This document shows positions 18,926-28,458 of a stretch of DNA of 64,000 nt, piece after piece. The translations under genes and the position numbers were made by a program. Source of the DNA: [Pseudomonas] carboxydohydrogena (lineage in GTDB: Bacteria > Pseudomonadota > Alphaproteobacteria > Rhizobiales > Xanthobacteraceae); contig NZ_CP113162.1 in NCBI RefSeq assembly GCF_029030725.1, positions 558,001 through 622,000 on the forward strand. The letters run 5' to 3'. Numbering within the stretch: position 1 is the first letter of the stretch; each line of letters starts with the position of its first letter. The notes under the pieces were generated by a model. The model ran no database searches. It saw nothing but the letters and a program-made list of their open reading frames with translations, and was not told the DNA's origin.

Positions 18926-19618
18926 TCAGGACTTCGCTAATTGCGCCAGAAATCCTGTCAGGTTTTCGGTGACATGGTCGACGTGGGGGGCGTCGCGGCC
19001 CTCCATTTCCCACGCTTCGCGCACGACCTCCCTGGTGCCGTCCGGCACCACCAATACGGTGGTCATGCCGAACTCATGCGGGATCGCGAGATTGCGGGCG
19101 AGGTCCTCGAACATCGCCGCGCGCCCGGCATCGACGCCGTGCAGATCGAGGAAGCGCCGGTAAGTCTGGCGCGCGGGCTTCGGCTCGAACTCGGCGGAGA
19201 TGATGTCGAACACGCCGTCGAAGGTGACGCCGAGAGCAAGCCGCTCCAGCACCTTCTCGGCATGGGCGACGGAGGCGTTGGTCAGGATCAGTTTGCGGCC
19301 GGGCAGTTTGGCCAGCGCCTGTCCCATCGCCGGGTTGGGCTCCAGCGGCGAGTGATCGATGTCGTGGACGTAAGCCAGAAAGTCGTCGGGGCTGACGCCG
19401 TGCTCGGTCATCATGCCGCGCATCGTGGTGCCGTAGCGGCGATAATAATCCTTCTGGATGCGGAAGGCTTCGGCGGCCTCGACCTTGAGCCGGTCCGCGA
19501 CGAAATCGCGGATGCGGCCATCGACCTGCTGCCACAGATTGACGTGATGCGGATAAAGGGTGTTGTCGAGATCGAACACCCAGGTGTCGATATGGCCGAA
19601 GCCGCGTCTGTCCGTCAT
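18926..19618 (-). CDS. pyrimidine 5'-nucleotidase (HAD superfamily)
   Basis: A 230-residue HAD phosphatase. Motif I is [11 protein letters not shown], with the nucleophile and acid aspartates at residues 16 and 18; motif II is LTNAS, and motif IV is seen as MFEDLARNL. It belongs to the Sdt1/pyrimidine 5'-nucleotidase group. I prefer the ATG at 19618, which has a GAAGAA ribosome site; a start at 19657 would overlap the argB stop (ATGA) but lacks such a site. It lies between argB and dapD in the biosynthetic run. Confidence 0.88.
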   Translation of the reverse strand: MTDRRGFGHIDTWVFDLDNTLYPHHVNLWQQVDGRIRDFVADRLKVEAAEAFRIQKDYYRRYGTTMRGMMTEHGVSPDDFLAYVHDIDHSPLEPNPAMGQALAKLPGRKLILTNASVAHAEKVLERLALGVTFDGVFDIISAEFEPKPARQTYRRFLDLHGVDAGRAAMFEDLARNLAIPHEFGMTTVLVVPDGTREVVREAWEMEGRDAPHVDHVTENLTGFLAQLAKS

Positions 19619-19653
19619 GATTTCTTCTGAAGCGGCGCGCCGCGCCCGCTCCG

Positions 19654-20541
19654 TCATTTGTACATCAGCGTGCCGGTGCCCTGATTGGTGAACAGCTCCA
19701 GCAGCACGGCGTGCGGGGTCTTGCCATCCAGAATGACGACACCTTCGACGCCCGCTTCCAGCGCATAGATGCAGGTCTCGACCTTCGGGATCATGCCGCC
19801 GGAAATGGTGCCGTCCGCGATCAGCGCGCGCGCATCCTTGATCGACAGTTCGGGAATGAGCTTCTTCGATTTGTCGAGCACGCCGGGAACATCGGTCAAC
19901 AGCAGCAGGCGCTTTGCCCGCAGCGCTCCCGCGACCGCCCCCGCGAAGGTGTCGGCGTTGACGTTGTAGGTCTGTCCATCGGAGGACGCCGCAAGCGGCG
20001 CCAGCACCGGGATCAGCTCGTGGCCGATCAACTGGTTCAGCAATGCGAGATCGACCTTGTCCGGCTCGCCAACGAAGCCGAGGTCGATCGCCTTCTCGAT
20101 GTTGGAATCCGGATCGACCATGGTGCGCGTCGCCTTCACGGCGGTGACCATATTGCCGTCCTTGCCGCTTAGGCCGACGGCCTTGCCGCCCGCCGCGTTG
20201 ATGTGGCTGACGATCTGCTTGTTGATCGAACCCGCCAGCACCATCTCGACGATCTCGATGGCGGAGGCATCGGTGATGCGCAGGCCGGCCGCGAATTCGG
20301 ACTTGATGCCGAGGCGCGCCAGCATGGTGGCGATCTGCGGACCGCCGCCGTGCACCACCACCGGATTGATCGCGGTCTGCTCCAGAAGCACGATGTCGCG
20401 GGCGAACTCGCGGGCGAGGTTTTCCTCGCCCATGGCGTGGCCGCCATACTTAATGACGATGGTTTCCTCGTCGTACTGCTGCATATGCGGCAGCGCTTCG
20501 GACAGAATGCGGGCCTGATCCTGCGGGCTGATCTCGGACAT
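19654..20541 (-). CDS. argB: acetylglutamate kinase
   Basis: A 295-residue amino-acid kinase that phosphorylates N-acetylglutamate in arginine synthesis. Features: [10 protein letters not shown] with Lys31 and the glycine loop, [23 protein letters not shown] and the C-terminal [13 protein letters not shown] segment. The N-terminal helix ([21 protein letters not shown]) is typical of the arginine-sensitive hexameric form, so feedback inhibition is likely. The ATG at 20541 (MSEISPQ) follows an AAGG ribosome site; a longer start at 20571 is less supported. Confidence 0.96.
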   Translation of the reverse strand: MSEISPQDQARILSEALPHMQQYDEETIVIKYGGHAMGEENLAREFARDIVLLEQTAINPVVVHGGGPQIATMLARLGIKSEFAAGLRITDASAIEIVEMVLAGSINKQIVSHINAAGGKAVGLSGKDGNMVTAVKATRTMVDPDSNIEKAIDLGFVGEPDKVDLALLNQLIGHELIPVLAPLAASSDGQTYNVNADTFAGAVAGALRAKRLLLLTDVPGVLDKSKKLIPELSIKDARALIADGTISGGMIPKVETCIYALEAGVEGVVILDGKTPHAVLLELFTNQGTGTLMYK

Positions 20542-20626
20542 GAAGCGAACCTTGAATGGCGGGCGGCCCATAAGATTTGGCCGGGCGGAAAGGGTTTAGC
20601 CGATTGATGTGACGGTGCAAAGCACC

Positions 20627-21010
20627 TCAGGCGCGCGGGCGTCCGGGCGCGAGAGCTCCGGCTGCCAGCATCAGCCAGCAGACGATGAACAGGGTGCCGC
20701 CGGTCGGCGCCGCCATCGGGAAAAGGCCGTGACCGGCATAGTGCAGCGACACGAGGTCGCCGCCGAAAAGAATACCGGCGAGCACGAATCCGTAAGCGGC
20801 GGTCAGTCCGAGCCGCCGTCTCACCAGACCTTGATTGACCAGCAGCACCGCGCCGACCACCGCGCAGGCGTGGAACAGCAGCATCGAGGATGCGATGCCC
20901 AGATGCCGCGCATCCGCCAGATGCGCGGCGGCGGCGGCCAGCGCGACGCCGGTGGCGCCCATCAGGCCCGCAAAGATGACAGCGATCCGCAGCGACAAGG
21001 TGGACATCAT
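20627..21010 (-). CDS. DUF423 small membrane protein
   Basis: A 127-residue protein with four hydrophobic helices and no long soluble part. The first helix begins RIAVIFAGLMGATGVALAAAAAHL; family traits include a small loop with the AAHLAD stretch and a glycine-rich third helix. The family (YgdD-like) has no known function. Its ATG overlaps the engB stop (ATGA), so it is translated together with engB. Confidence 0.85.
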   Translation of the reverse strand: MMSTLSLRIAVIFAGLMGATGVALAAAAAHLADARHLGIASSMLLFHACAVVGAVLLVNQGLVRRRLGLTAAYGFVLAGILFGGDLVSLHYAGHGLFPMAAPTGGTLFIVCWLMLAAGALAPGRPRA

Positions 21011-21672
21011 GCCCGCTCCCTTAGAAGTTTGACGATGGCCGCGCGCATCCCGGCCATGCCGCCGCCGTCGCGTGACGATGTCACCAGCATCTCGGGAAAG
21101 GCGGCCGGGTGCTTGCGCAGGCTGGAAGCCATCGTGGCCATGGTCTGTTCGAGCGCGGATTTCTTCACCTGATCCGCCTTGGTCAGCACGATCTGGTAGC
21201 TGACGGCGGCTTTATCCAGCGTGGTCAGCACCTCGTTGTCGGCATCCTTGAAGCCGTGGCGGGAGTCGATCAGCACATAGACGCGCGCGAGGCTGGCGCG
21301 TCCGAGCAGGAAGTTATGGATCAGCTTGGTCCAAGACGCGATCTGGGTCTTCGGCGCGGAGGCGTAGCCATAGCCCGGCATATCGACGAGCCGCAGTTCG
21401 GGCGTGCGCGCGTCGAGCGGCCCCGGCCCCTTGAAAAAGATCAATTCCTGCGTTCGGCCCGGCGTGTGCGAGGTGCGGGCCAGCGCGTTGCGGTTGGTCA
21501 GCGCGTTGATGAGGCTCGACTTGCCGACATTGGAGCGGCCGGCGAAGGCGATCTCGACGCCCTGCATCGGCGGCAGCGTCTCGATGGAGGGTGACGCCCA
21601 GAAGAACTGCCAGTCGCCGGCGAACAGCTTGCGGCCGGATTCAATCAGTTCGGCGTCGGGTTCGGTCATCAT
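21007..21672 (-). CDS. engB: ribosome biogenesis GTP-binding protein YsxC/EngB
   Basis: A 221-residue TRAFAC GTPase involved in large-subunit assembly. G1 GRSNVGKSS is at residues 45-53, the conserved switch region NRNALARTSHTPGRTQ follows, G3 is DMPGYG, G4 TKAD. Two ATGs stand in tandem at 21672 and 21669 and either could serve. It follows yidC in the run, but an 80-base gap with a perfect inverted repeat separates them, so some read-through control is possible. Confidence 0.95.
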   Translation of the reverse strand: MMTEPDAELIESGRKLFAGDWQFFWASPSIETLPPMQGVEIAFAGRSNVGKSSLINALTNRNALARTSHTPGRTQELIFFKGPGPLDARTPELRLVDMPGYGYASAPKTQIASWTKLIHNFLLGRASLARVYVLIDSRHGFKDADNEVLTTLDKAAVSYQIVLTKADQVKKSALEQTMATMASSLRKHPAAFPEMLVTSSRDGGGMAGMRAAIVKLLRERA

Positions 21673-21696
21673 GGTCTTTCGAGACTATAAAAATGG

Positions 21697-21723
21697 TCAT
21701 GCCCGGCACAAGACCGGGCATGA
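21697..21723. repeat. inverted repeat between yidC and engB
   Basis: Perfect 10-base arms TCATGCCCGG (21697-21706) and CCGGGCATGA (21714-21723) with a 7-base loop. It resembles a dispersed palindrome that I recall from Bradyrhizobium-type genomes. There is no T-run beyond it on the minus strand, so it may stabilise the yidC mRNA 3' end rather than terminate. Confidence 0.6.
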
Positions 21724-21753
21724 TGATAGGTGCTGGAGCTTGTCAGAGGACAG

Positions 21754-23586
21754 CTACCCGCTTTTCTTTCCCGCGAAGGTCGATTTCAGATTGTCGAACA
21801 GCTCGATCTTCACGCCGTTCTTTTTCATGATCGCGCTCTGCTGGAGCACCGACAGCAGGTTGTTCCAGGCCCAGTAGATCACAAGACCGGCGGGGAAGGA
21901 CGCCAGCATGAAGGTGAAGATCACGGGCATCCAGTCGAAGATCATCTTCTGCGTCGCATCCGGCGGCGCGGGATTGAGCTTCATCTGGAACCACATCGTC
22001 ACGCCCATGATCAGCGGCCACGCGCCGATCGCGAGGTAATGGCCGATCAGCGGCACCGCGCTTGGATCGTAAGGCAGCAGGCCGAACAGGTTGAAGACAT
22101 GCGTCGGGTCCGGCGCGGAAAGATCGTGAATCCAGCCGAAGAACGGCGCGTGGCGCATCTCGATGGTGATGAACAGCACTTTATAAAGCGCGAAGAAGAC
22201 CGGGATCTGGATCGCGATCGGCAGGCAGCCTGCGATCGGATTGATCTTCTCCTTCTTGTAGATCTCCATCATCTCCTGCTGCTGCTTCACCTTGTCGTCG
22301 GGATACTTCTCCTTCAGCGCGGCGAGTTGCGGCTGCACGGCCTTCATCTTCGCCATCGAGGCGTAGGACTTGTTGGCCAGCGGGAAGAAGATCGCCTTCA
22401 CGATCACGGTGACGAGCAGGATGGCGACGCCGAAATTGCCGAACAGGCGATACAGGTGGTCGATCGTCCAGAACATCGGCTTGGTGATGAAGTAGAACCA
22501 GCCCCAGTCGATCAGCAGTTCAAAACGGTTGAGCTTGAGCTGCTTGTCGTAGGCATCGACGGTCGAGACCTCCTTGGCGCCCGCGAACAGGCGTGTGGTG
22601 GTGGTCGTATGACTGCCGGTCTGCACGGTCACCGGGTCGAGCAGGTAATCGGTCTGGTAGACGCGGGTGGTGCCGGACAGGTTCGACGAAAAGCGCGCGG
22701 TCAGCGCGGCGGCAGGGTCGGGCAACAGCGTTGCCGCCCAGTATTTGTCGGTGATGCCGAGCCAGGCATTGCTGACCTTGAATTCGGAGGTCTTGGCCTC
22801 GTCCATCTTCTTGTAGCTGTATTCTTGCAGGCCCTTGTCGCCGAGAACGCCGATCGGGCCTTCATGCAGGATGTAATAGCCGGAGGTTTCCGGCAGGCCG
22901 TGCCGCGAGATCAGGCCGAACGGATAGAGCGTCGCGGCGGCCGTGCCCGAATTGGCGACATCGTCCTGGATGGTGAAGACGTATTTGTCGTCCACCGAAA
23001 TGGTGCGGGTGAAGGTGAGGCCCTGGCCGTTGTCGTATGTCAGCACGACCGGCGTCGCGGGCGTCAGCGCATTCGAGCCTTGCTGGGTCCAGACCGTGTC
23101 GAGGCCCGGCATTTTGGTGTTCGCGCCAGCGGCGGGCACGAAGCCGAACTCCGCGTAGTAAGGCGCCTTGGTGCCGGTGGGCGAGAACAGCACCTCAGCC
23201 GGAGATTTCGGATCGACGGTCTCGCGGTATTTCACCAGCGAAACGTCGTCGATGCGCGCGCCCTTCAGCGCGATGCTGCCGATCAGGTTCGGCGTGTCGA
23301 TCTTGACGCGCGGCGACGAGGCGATCACCTCGGCACGGTCCCTCACCGGTGCGGCCTGCTGCTGCGCAGCGCTCGGAGAAGTGGGTGTCGGCGCGGCGCT
23401 GCCGGCGGCGGGCGTCTGCGTGGTCGCCGCGGGTGCCGAGGAGTTGGCCGGGTTGGCGGCCTGCATCTGGGCCTGCTGCGCGGCGCGCTGCTTCTCCATC
23501 TGCGGCATGTTGTAGAAATACTGCCAGACAAGCAGCACGAGGCCGGACAAAAGCACGGCGATGATGGTGTTGCGATTCTCGGTCAT
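21754..23586 (-). CDS. yidC: membrane protein insertase YidC
   Basis: A 610-residue Oxa1-family insertase. It has an N-terminal signal-anchor ([20 protein letters not shown]), a Pro/Ala/Thr-rich linker (about 35-85), a large periplasmic beta-domain (about 90-345) and five membrane helices in the C-terminal third, with the [22 protein letters not shown] cytoplasmic hairpin and [19 protein letters not shown]. It inserts and folds inner-membrane proteins with or without SecYEG. Its place behind rnpA and rpmH is almost universal; no yidD lies between them here. Confidence 0.97.
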   Translation of the reverse strand: MTENRNTIIAVLLSGLVLLVWQYFYNMPQMEKQRAAQQAQMQAANPANSSAPAATTQTPAAGSAAPTPTSPSAAQQQAAPVRDRAEVIASSPRVKIDTPNLIGSIALKGARIDDVSLVKYRETVDPKSPAEVLFSPTGTKAPYYAEFGFVPAAGANTKMPGLDTVWTQQGSNALTPATPVVLTYDNGQGLTFTRTISVDDKYVFTIQDDVANSGTAAATLYPFGLISRHGLPETSGYYILHEGPIGVLGDKGLQEYSYKKMDEAKTSEFKVSNAWLGITDKYWAATLLPDPAAALTARFSSNLSGTTRVYQTDYLLDPVTVQTGSHTTTTTRLFAGAKEVSTVDAYDKQLKLNRFELLIDWGWFYFITKPMFWTIDHLYRLFGNFGVAILLVTVIVKAIFFPLANKSYASMAKMKAVQPQLAALKEKYPDDKVKQQQEMMEIYKKEKINPIAGCLPIAIQIPVFFALYKVLFITIEMRHAPFFGWIHDLSAPDPTHVFNLFGLLPYDPSAVPLIGHYLAIGAWPLIMGVTMWFQMKLNPAPPDATQKMIFDWMPVIFTFMLASFPAGLVIYWAWNNLLSVLQQSAIMKKNGVKIELFDNLKSTFAGKKSG

Positions 23587-23608
23587 CGGTCAGGTCTCGT
23601 GGGTAGGC

Positions 23609-23986
23609 TCAAGAGAATTTCGGTGAAGGGCGGGAAACGTGGGGATCGCCGGTGCGATCCTTCATACGGGCCAGACGCATCAGTGCGGAACGGAAATCCT
23701 CGATCATGACGGAGAATTCATGATGGAGCGCGGCGCGCCGGCCGACGATGACGTAATCGCACGGCGATGGCGGCGCGATGACGCCCGCCAGCCGGACCAT
23801 TTCGCGCAGCCTGCGGCGAACGCGGTTGCGCTCGGTCGCGGTGCCGACTTTTTTTGTGACGGTGAAGCCGATGCGGGTGGGGCCGGTGTCGTCGCGAAGC
23901 CGCGATTGCACCACGAAGGCGGGCCGGGCAATGCGGGGGCCTCGGGCTGCGGCAATGAAATCCGCGCGTTTTTTCAACCGGTCCAT
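23609..23986 (-). CDS. rnpA: ribonuclease P protein component
   Basis: A 125-residue basic protein, the cofactor of RNase P RNA in tRNA 5' maturation. The MDRLKKRADF start and the RNR core (KKVGTATERNRVRRRLREMVRL) identify it. The ATG at 23986 is chosen because the frame upstream runs into rpmH and encodes nothing family-like. It starts 29 bases after rpmH ends and lies 22 bases before yidC. Confidence 0.94.
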   Translation of the reverse strand: MDRLKKRADFIAAARGPRIARPAFVVQSRLRDDTGPTRIGFTVTKKVGTATERNRVRRRLREMVRLAGVIAPPSPCDYVIVGRRAALHHEFSVMIEDFRSALMRLARMKDRTGDPHVSRPSPKFS

Positions 23987-24015
23987 GCTGTCAACCGGCG
24001 CATCGTGGTGCCGGT

Positions 24016-24150
24016 TCAGGCGCTCAGACGCTTGCGGCCGCGCGCACGGCGGGCAGCGAGAACCTTGCGGCCGCCGGTGGTCGCGAGACGCGCGCGAAAG
24101 CCGTGACGGCGCTTGCGCACCAGTTTGCTGGGTTGATAAGTCCGCTTCAC
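24016..24150 (-). CDS. rpmH: 50S ribosomal protein L34 (GTG start)
   Basis: Too short to stand out by length alone. Reading the minus strand from 24150 gives a 44-residue protein with the L34 signature: [20 protein letters not shown], then a [21 protein letters not shown] tail in two parts. The start codon is GTG, with GGAGA about 8 bases upstream. L34 sits near the exit of the 50S subunit. The gene begins the rpmH-rnpA-yidC run, and its promoter should lie in the divergent gap 24151-24506. Confidence 0.95.
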   Translation of the reverse strand: MKRTYQPSKLVRKRRHGFRARLATTGGRKVLAARRARGRKRLSA

Positions 24151-24506
24151 GGTCGTTCTCCGCTACCGGGCGGTTGCCGATGATGGCATCGCCCCAGTGA
24201 GTGCCGAGCAAATTCGAATTGCCGAGCAGGTTTAATGGTATCGTCCGGGTTCAGCGGGGCCGAGGTTTGAAGACCAGGGTCCTTAAATGAACCGGCCCGG
24301 TCGAGCCGGGCCATCGCGGACAGTTGGCCGGGCTTATACGGGAGCGGGCTGTTTTCGTCAACGGAGCGCCCAAATCGCCCTCTTGCCGCCCGCCCACGGC
24401 GGTTGCCCTGAAATATCCATCAATTTCAGGTATTTCCGGGGTTTGACGGGGCCAGCCGCAGGTGCGACTGTGGCGGCGCGGAAGATCGAAAATCAAGAGC
24501 CGGATC
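24151..24506. other. 356-base divergent gap between rpmH and a sensor kinase gene
   Basis: No coding sequence can be supported. The gap holds a GC-rich hairpin (GGCCCGG, loop, CCGGGCC) near 24291-24313 and an 8-base inverted repeat at 24407-24430 (see separate entry). It should carry the rpmH promoter and the promoter of the kinase gene. I see no DnaA boxes or AT-rich unwinding element, so no sign of a replication origin here. Confidence 0.5.
24407..24430. promoter_or_regulatory. inverted repeat upstream of the sensor kinase gene
   Basis: Perfect arms CCTGAAAT (24407-24414) and ATTTCAGG (24423-24430) with an 8-base spacer, about 75 bases before the kinase start. The spacing fits a dimeric regulator site. 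No regulator is assigned. Confidence 0.4.
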
Positions 24507-25985
24507 GTGACTGAAAGCGTGCCGCCGATGACGTCGCAGGAGAGGCCGGCGATGCCGCGCGGGCGGCTCAACCTGTCCGGCAAGCTGCTGCTGCTGACGA
24601 TCCCGCTCGTGATGATCGCCGAGGTGCTGATCTACGTGCCCTCGATCGCCAATTTCAGCGTCAACCGCCTGAACGATCGCATCGCCGCCGCCAACACCGC
24701 CGCTTTGGTGCTTGATGCGGCGCCCGCGGGCATGGTCCCGGATTCGCTGGCGCGGAGCATCCTGCAAAGCATCGGTGCGCGCGCGGTTGCGATCAAGACC
24801 GGCCAGCAGCGCCGCCTGCTCGCGGTGGCGGACATGCCGCCCGCCGTGGTGCGCGATATCGACATGCGCACCATGAACGTGTGGGAAGCCATCGTCGATT
24901 CATTTTCGATGATGCTGGAGCGCGGCGACGGCGTCATCCGTATCATCGGGCCGGCGCCGCAGGGCGAGCAGTTCATCGAGGTGGTGGTGGACGAAGCGCC
25001 GCTGCGCAGGGCGATGTACCGCTTCTCCTCGAACGTGCTGCTGCTGTCGCTCGGCTTCGCCATCGCCACGGCGGGACTGATCTATCTCGCCCTGCATTTC
25101 CTGTTCGTGCGGCCGATGCGGCGGATGACCGCCAATCTCATTGCATTCCACGAGAACCCGGAAAGCGCCGATCGCGCGATCGTGCCATCGAACCGCGCGG
25201 ACGAGATCGGCGTGGCCGAGCGCGAACTCGCCGACATGCAGCATGATCTGGTGTCCATGCTGCATCAGAAAAGTCATCTGGCGGCGCTCGGACTCGCGGT
25301 GTCGAAGATCAACCACGATCTGCGCAATCTTCTCGCGTCCTCGCAGCTCTTGTCCGACCAGCTCGCGAGCGTGCCGGACCCGCGCGTGCAGCGGTTTGCG
25401 CCGAAGCTATTGCGTTCGCTGGAGCGCGCCATCGCGTTCTGCCAATCGACGCTGTCCTACGGCAAGGTGCAGGAGGCGCGGCCCGAGCGGCGCATGGTGG
25501 CGGTCGAGCCGATCATCAACGAGGTGCGCGAATCCGCGGGCATCGCCACCGATCCCGATATCGTCTGGAGCAACGCGATCGAACGCGGTCTCGTGGTGGA
25601 TGCCGATCCGGACCAGTTGTTCCGCGTGCTGCTCAATCTGGTGCGCAACGCGTTTCAGGCGCTCGAAGGCCAGCCGCATGCCGACATTGCGCCGAAGCAG
25701 ATCCGCATCGCGGGCCGCCGGGAAGGCGCCGTCGCCGTGCTGGAGATTTCCGATACCGGCCCCGGCATTCCGGAGCAGGCGCGGGCCCATCTGTTCGAGG
25801 CGTTTCAGGGGTCCTCGCGCGACGGCGGCACGGGGCTCGGTCTTGCAATCGCCGCCGAGCTTATAAAGGCTCATGGCGGGCAGATTGATCTGGTGGAGGG
25901 GACGATCGGCGCGACGTTCCGGATCGTCATTCCCGACCGGACCATTCCGCTGCATCAACTCCGGCAGGAGCGTTCCCGCGCCTGA
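24507..25985 (+). CDS. membrane sensor histidine kinase, orphan
   Basis: A kinase of about 492 residues: membrane helix 1 (LLLLTIPLVMIAEVLIYVPS), a periplasmic domain of about 155 residues, helix 2 (LLSLGFAIATAGLIYLALHFLFV), HAMP, a dimerisation domain with an unusual H-box (SKINHDLRNLLASSQLL) and a full catalytic domain with N-box LVRNAFQAL, G1 DTGPGIP and G2 GGTGLGLAI. No response regulator lies next to it, so the partner is elsewhere. The start is uncertain: GTG at 24507 has an AAGAG site upstream, ATG at 24528 is the alternative. Ligand unknown. Confidence 0.88.
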   Translation: MTESVPPMTSQERPAMPRGRLNLSGKLLLLTIPLVMIAEVLIYVPSIANFSVNRLNDRIAAANTAALVLDAAPAGMVPDSLARSILQSIGARAVAIKTGQQRRLLAVADMPPAVVRDIDMRTMNVWEAIVDSFSMMLERGDGVIRIIGPAPQGEQFIEVVVDEAPLRRAMYRFSSNVLLLSLGFAIATAGLIYLALHFLFVRPMRRMTANLIAFHENPESADRAIVPSNRADEIGVAERELADMQHDLVSMLHQKSHLAALGLAVSKINHDLRNLLASSQLLSDQLASVPDPRVQRFAPKLLRSLERAIAFCQSTLSYGKVQEARPERRMVAVEPIINEVRESAGIATDPDIVWSNAIERGLVVDADPDQLFRVLLNLVRNAFQALEGQPHADIAPKQIRIAGRREGAVAVLEISDTGPGIPEQARAHLFEAFQGSSRDGGTGLGLAIAAELIKAHGGQIDLVEGTIGATFRIVIPDRTIPLHQLRQERSRA

Positions 25986-26162
25986 AAAGGCGGAAACCGG
26001 GGGCTGCTCTGGATGAATCCTTGGACGAAACCCTGAGAGGGTTCTTGTGAAACGGGCCGTATGGCTTGGACATAATCCTGTCAAAACCGATCTTGCCAAT
26101 CAGCACCGGAGCCGCTAGCTATGCCCCCTCGCGAGGGCATCTCCGTCCCATATCCGCGACAC

Positions 26163-26239
26163 GCGCCCGTAGCTCAGCTGGATAGAGCACCAGACTACGA
26201 ATCTGGGGGTCAGGAGTTCGAATCTCTTCGGGCGCGCCA
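26163..26239 (+). tRNA. tRNA-Arg (anticodon ACG)
   Basis: A complete 77-base cloverleaf. The acceptor stem is GCGCCCG (26163-26169) with CGGGCGC (26229-26235), discriminator G, and encoded CCA at 26237-26239. The D-arm contains AGCTCAGCTGGATAGAGC, the anticodon stem is CCAGA/TCTGG around loop CTACGAA, and the T-arm has GTTCGAATC. Anticodon ACG is normally edited to ICG by TadA and reads CGU, CGC and CGA. A lower-GC two-component pair follows immediately downstream. Confidence 0.98.
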
Positions 26240-26404
26240 TTAAATCAAAGACTTACGTCAGTTTTCAGCACCGTGTTACGATAGGGTGCAAATACGCGTT
26301 CCGATAAGGCTTATCGCCCGCATCATTCTGTTGATTTGCGGTGGTCGGTTTTAACCCAAGCGGACATTGGTCGGAAAACCGTTGAGCGTTGACTCTGGCA
26401 GGAG

Positions 26405-27778
26405 TCAGACGGAAGTTTTTTGTACGATTTGCGATGCAAACTTGATTGAGAAGCACGCGCCGGTGGGTTCGCGGCTACTGAGCGTGAGAGCGGCTGCGTG
26501 CAATTCGACGATGCGCTGGACGATTGGAAGGCCCAGGCCAGTGCTTCCTGTGATATTGCGATCGCGGCGCCAGAAACGTTGAAAGATAAAATCGCGTTCC
26601 GCATCCGAGATACCGGGCCCGTGATCCAGGACGCTGACCGTCCCATTTTCCTCGACGATGAATTCCACCGCCGACCCCGAGGGTGTGTGTCTGATGGCGT
26701 TCTCTGCCAGATTCCGGAGGGCGCGATTGAGCATTTCAGCATTGCCGTGAATGAGAACCGGGTTCGGCGTTCCCATCAATGCAACCTCCTTTCCCTGCGC
26801 CAGTGCCATCGGTGCGAGAAATTCCACGACTTCCGCGCAGGCCATTTGCAGGTCGACCTTCTCGTGCGGGTCGATCACGAATGAATCCAGTTCCGCTATA
26901 TCGAGCAACTGGCTGATGATGCGTGCCATGCTGTCGATGTCGCTGAGCAAAACATTTCCAATTTGCCGATCTTCGAGAGTCTCGATACGCGTTCGCAGGA
27001 TGCTTAGCGGCGTGCGAAGCTCGTGAGCCGCATCTGCTGTAAAATCGCGCTGGACGCGGAAACCTTCCTCGAGACGGTCCAATGCCTGATTGACCGCCAG
27101 CACGAGAGGCTGGACCTCACGCGGTATCTCCGTGGTCGGCAGCCGAAGATCTGTACGCAGTGGTCCGATTCTTTTGGCGGTCTCCGATGCTTGCCGCAGG
27201 GGCTTCAGGGCGCGCCGGAAAATTGCAATGTCGGTGAATAATAAAACAAGGAGAATGGGGAGGACGATCCAGCCGACTTTCCTGAAGAACTCGGCGACAA
27301 TATCGTCGGTCAGCACATCACGGTTGTCGAGGTCTTCGCCTGTCTGAATCCAAAAGTTATGTCCGCCGATACTCCTTTTGATGCTCACGCCCGAAACGGT
27401 GGCTGAGCCATGGCTGCGCTGAAAGAATTCTACGTTCCTCGATTTTGTATGGGTCGGAAACAGCGCGGCGTGGTCCTTGAGCGAGGAAAAAAGTACGCGG
27501 TTCTCGCCATCGATCACTGCATAAGAATAACGCCCGTAGGGCTGTGAATAGAGGCCCTGAAGATCCGGTGTGAGGTTCAGGCTGAGCTTGCCATCCGGCA
27601 TCGTTTGCAAGCGCTGGGCCAGTGCCGCAGCCTGCTTCTTCATGGCCTGGTTATGGATACTGTCGGTCGCGTAGTTGAGGAGCCAGGACAATGCCACCGA
27701 TATCAGGATCGATGTTACGGCGACCGCGGCGACATGCAGAATGACAATTCGCGAAATGATCGATTTGAATTGAGGCAT
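26405..27778 (-). CDS. sensor histidine kinase, QseC/TctE-like
   Basis: A 457-residue kinase: helix 1 (IVILHVAAVAVTSILISVALSWLL), a periplasmic domain of about 130 residues, helix 2 (VGWIVLPILLVLLFTDIAIF), HAMP, H-box (FTADAAHELRTPLSILRTR), N-box, G1 (DHGPGISDAER), F-box and G2 (GSTGLGLPIVQRIVELH). It follows its response regulator by 5 bases. The tail is short and regular. The DNA is visibly less GC-rich than its neighbours (for example 30 of 60 bases at 27241-27300), which suggests it arrived by transfer. The input signal is unknown. Confidence 0.9.
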   Translation of the reverse strand: MPQFKSIISRIVILHVAAVAVTSILISVALSWLLNYATDSIHNQAMKKQAAALAQRLQTMPDGKLSLNLTPDLQGLYSQPYGRYSYAVIDGENRVLFSSLKDHAALFPTHTKSRNVEFFQRSHGSATVSGVSIKRSIGGHNFWIQTGEDLDNRDVLTDDIVAEFFRKVGWIVLPILLVLLFTDIAIFRRALKPLRQASETAKRIGPLRTDLRLPTTEIPREVQPLVLAVNQALDRLEEGFRVQRDFTADAAHELRTPLSILRTRIETLEDRQIGNVLLSDIDSMARIISQLLDIAELDSFVIDPHEKVDLQMACAEVVEFLAPMALAQGKEVALMGTPNPVLIHGNAEMLNRALRNLAENAIRHTPSGSAVEFIVEENGTVSVLDHGPGISDAERDFIFQRFWRRDRNITGSTGLGLPIVQRIVELHAAALTLSSREPTGACFSIKFASQIVQKTSV

Positions 27779-27783
27779 CGATG

Positions 27784-28458
27784 CTATTTGTCCTCCGCAA
27801 GGAGATATCCGACGCCCCGGACCGTATGGACCTGTACCTTCGCTCCCATATCCGCGAGTTGTTTCCGCAGCCGATGAACGTAAACCTCGATTGCGTTCGA
27901 CGCGATCTCGTTGGAATGTCCGAAAATATGATCTTCGACCTGTTTCTTCGATACGACTCGGCCTTTGCTGCGCATCAGAAGCTCCAGGACCGCGGTTTCC
28001 CGCGACGAGAGAAGCTGCGGTTGACCGTTGATCGAAGCCTGGCGGTTTCCGGTGTCGAACTCCAGATTGGCGATGCGCAGCATGCCTCCCAGCAAATGTC
28101 CGGGCCTTCGTAGCTGCGCTTCGAGGCGCGCAATCAGCTCCTCGAGCGCGAACGGTTTTACGAGGTAGTCGTCCGCGCCGCTGCGCAATCCATGCACGCG
28201 ATCCTGCAAGCCGCCTCGCGCCGTCAGAATCAGCACCGGCATCGGAATGTCGCGGTGCCTGATCTCGCGTAGAAGTGCCAGACCGTCGCCATCGGGAAGG
28301 CTGAGATCGAGAATGAGTGCCGCATAAAACGTAGTGCGGAGAGCGGCGCTGGCATCGTCAACGGTGGAGAGAACATCGGCTTCATATCCGGCGGCCCGCA
28401 ACCCCTTTGCCAGGAGGCCGGCCAGCTCGACATTGTCTTCCACGATCAGCAAACGCAT
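27784..28458 (-). CDS. OmpR/PhoB-family response regulator, QseB/TctD-like
   Basis: A 224-residue regulator. In the receiver domain the phospho-acceptor is Asp51 in LILDLSLPDGDGL, with acidic residues near the N-terminus (VEDNVE) and the conserved YLVKPF lysine. The C-terminal winged helix (about 125-224) ends with the usual VHTVRGVGYLL. It precedes its partner kinase by 5 bases. Its first codons overlap the 3' end of the broken sensor gene by 13 bases, and no good ribosome site precedes it, so it may be read through from the broken gene's transcript. It shares the lower GC of the kinase gene. Confidence 0.92.
   Translation of the reverse strand: MRLLIVEDNVELAGLLAKGLRAAGYEADVLSTVDDASAALRTTFYAALILDLSLPDGDGLALLREIRHRDIPMPVLILTARGGLQDRVHGLRSGADDYLVKPFALEELIARLEAQLRRPGHLLGGMLRIANLEFDTGNRQASINGQPQLLSSRETAVLELLMRSKGRVVSKKQVEDHIFGHSNEIASNAIEVYVHRLRKQLADMGAKVQVHTVRGVGYLLAEDK

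Noticed and set aside
21730-23709. A 659-codon open frame antisense to yidC
   Set aside because: yidC is complete with all family features on the other strand; the antisense frame has no recognisable domain.
24151-24506. A replication origin next to rpmH
   Set aside because: No DnaA boxes, dnaA, dnaN or AT-rich unwinding region are present.
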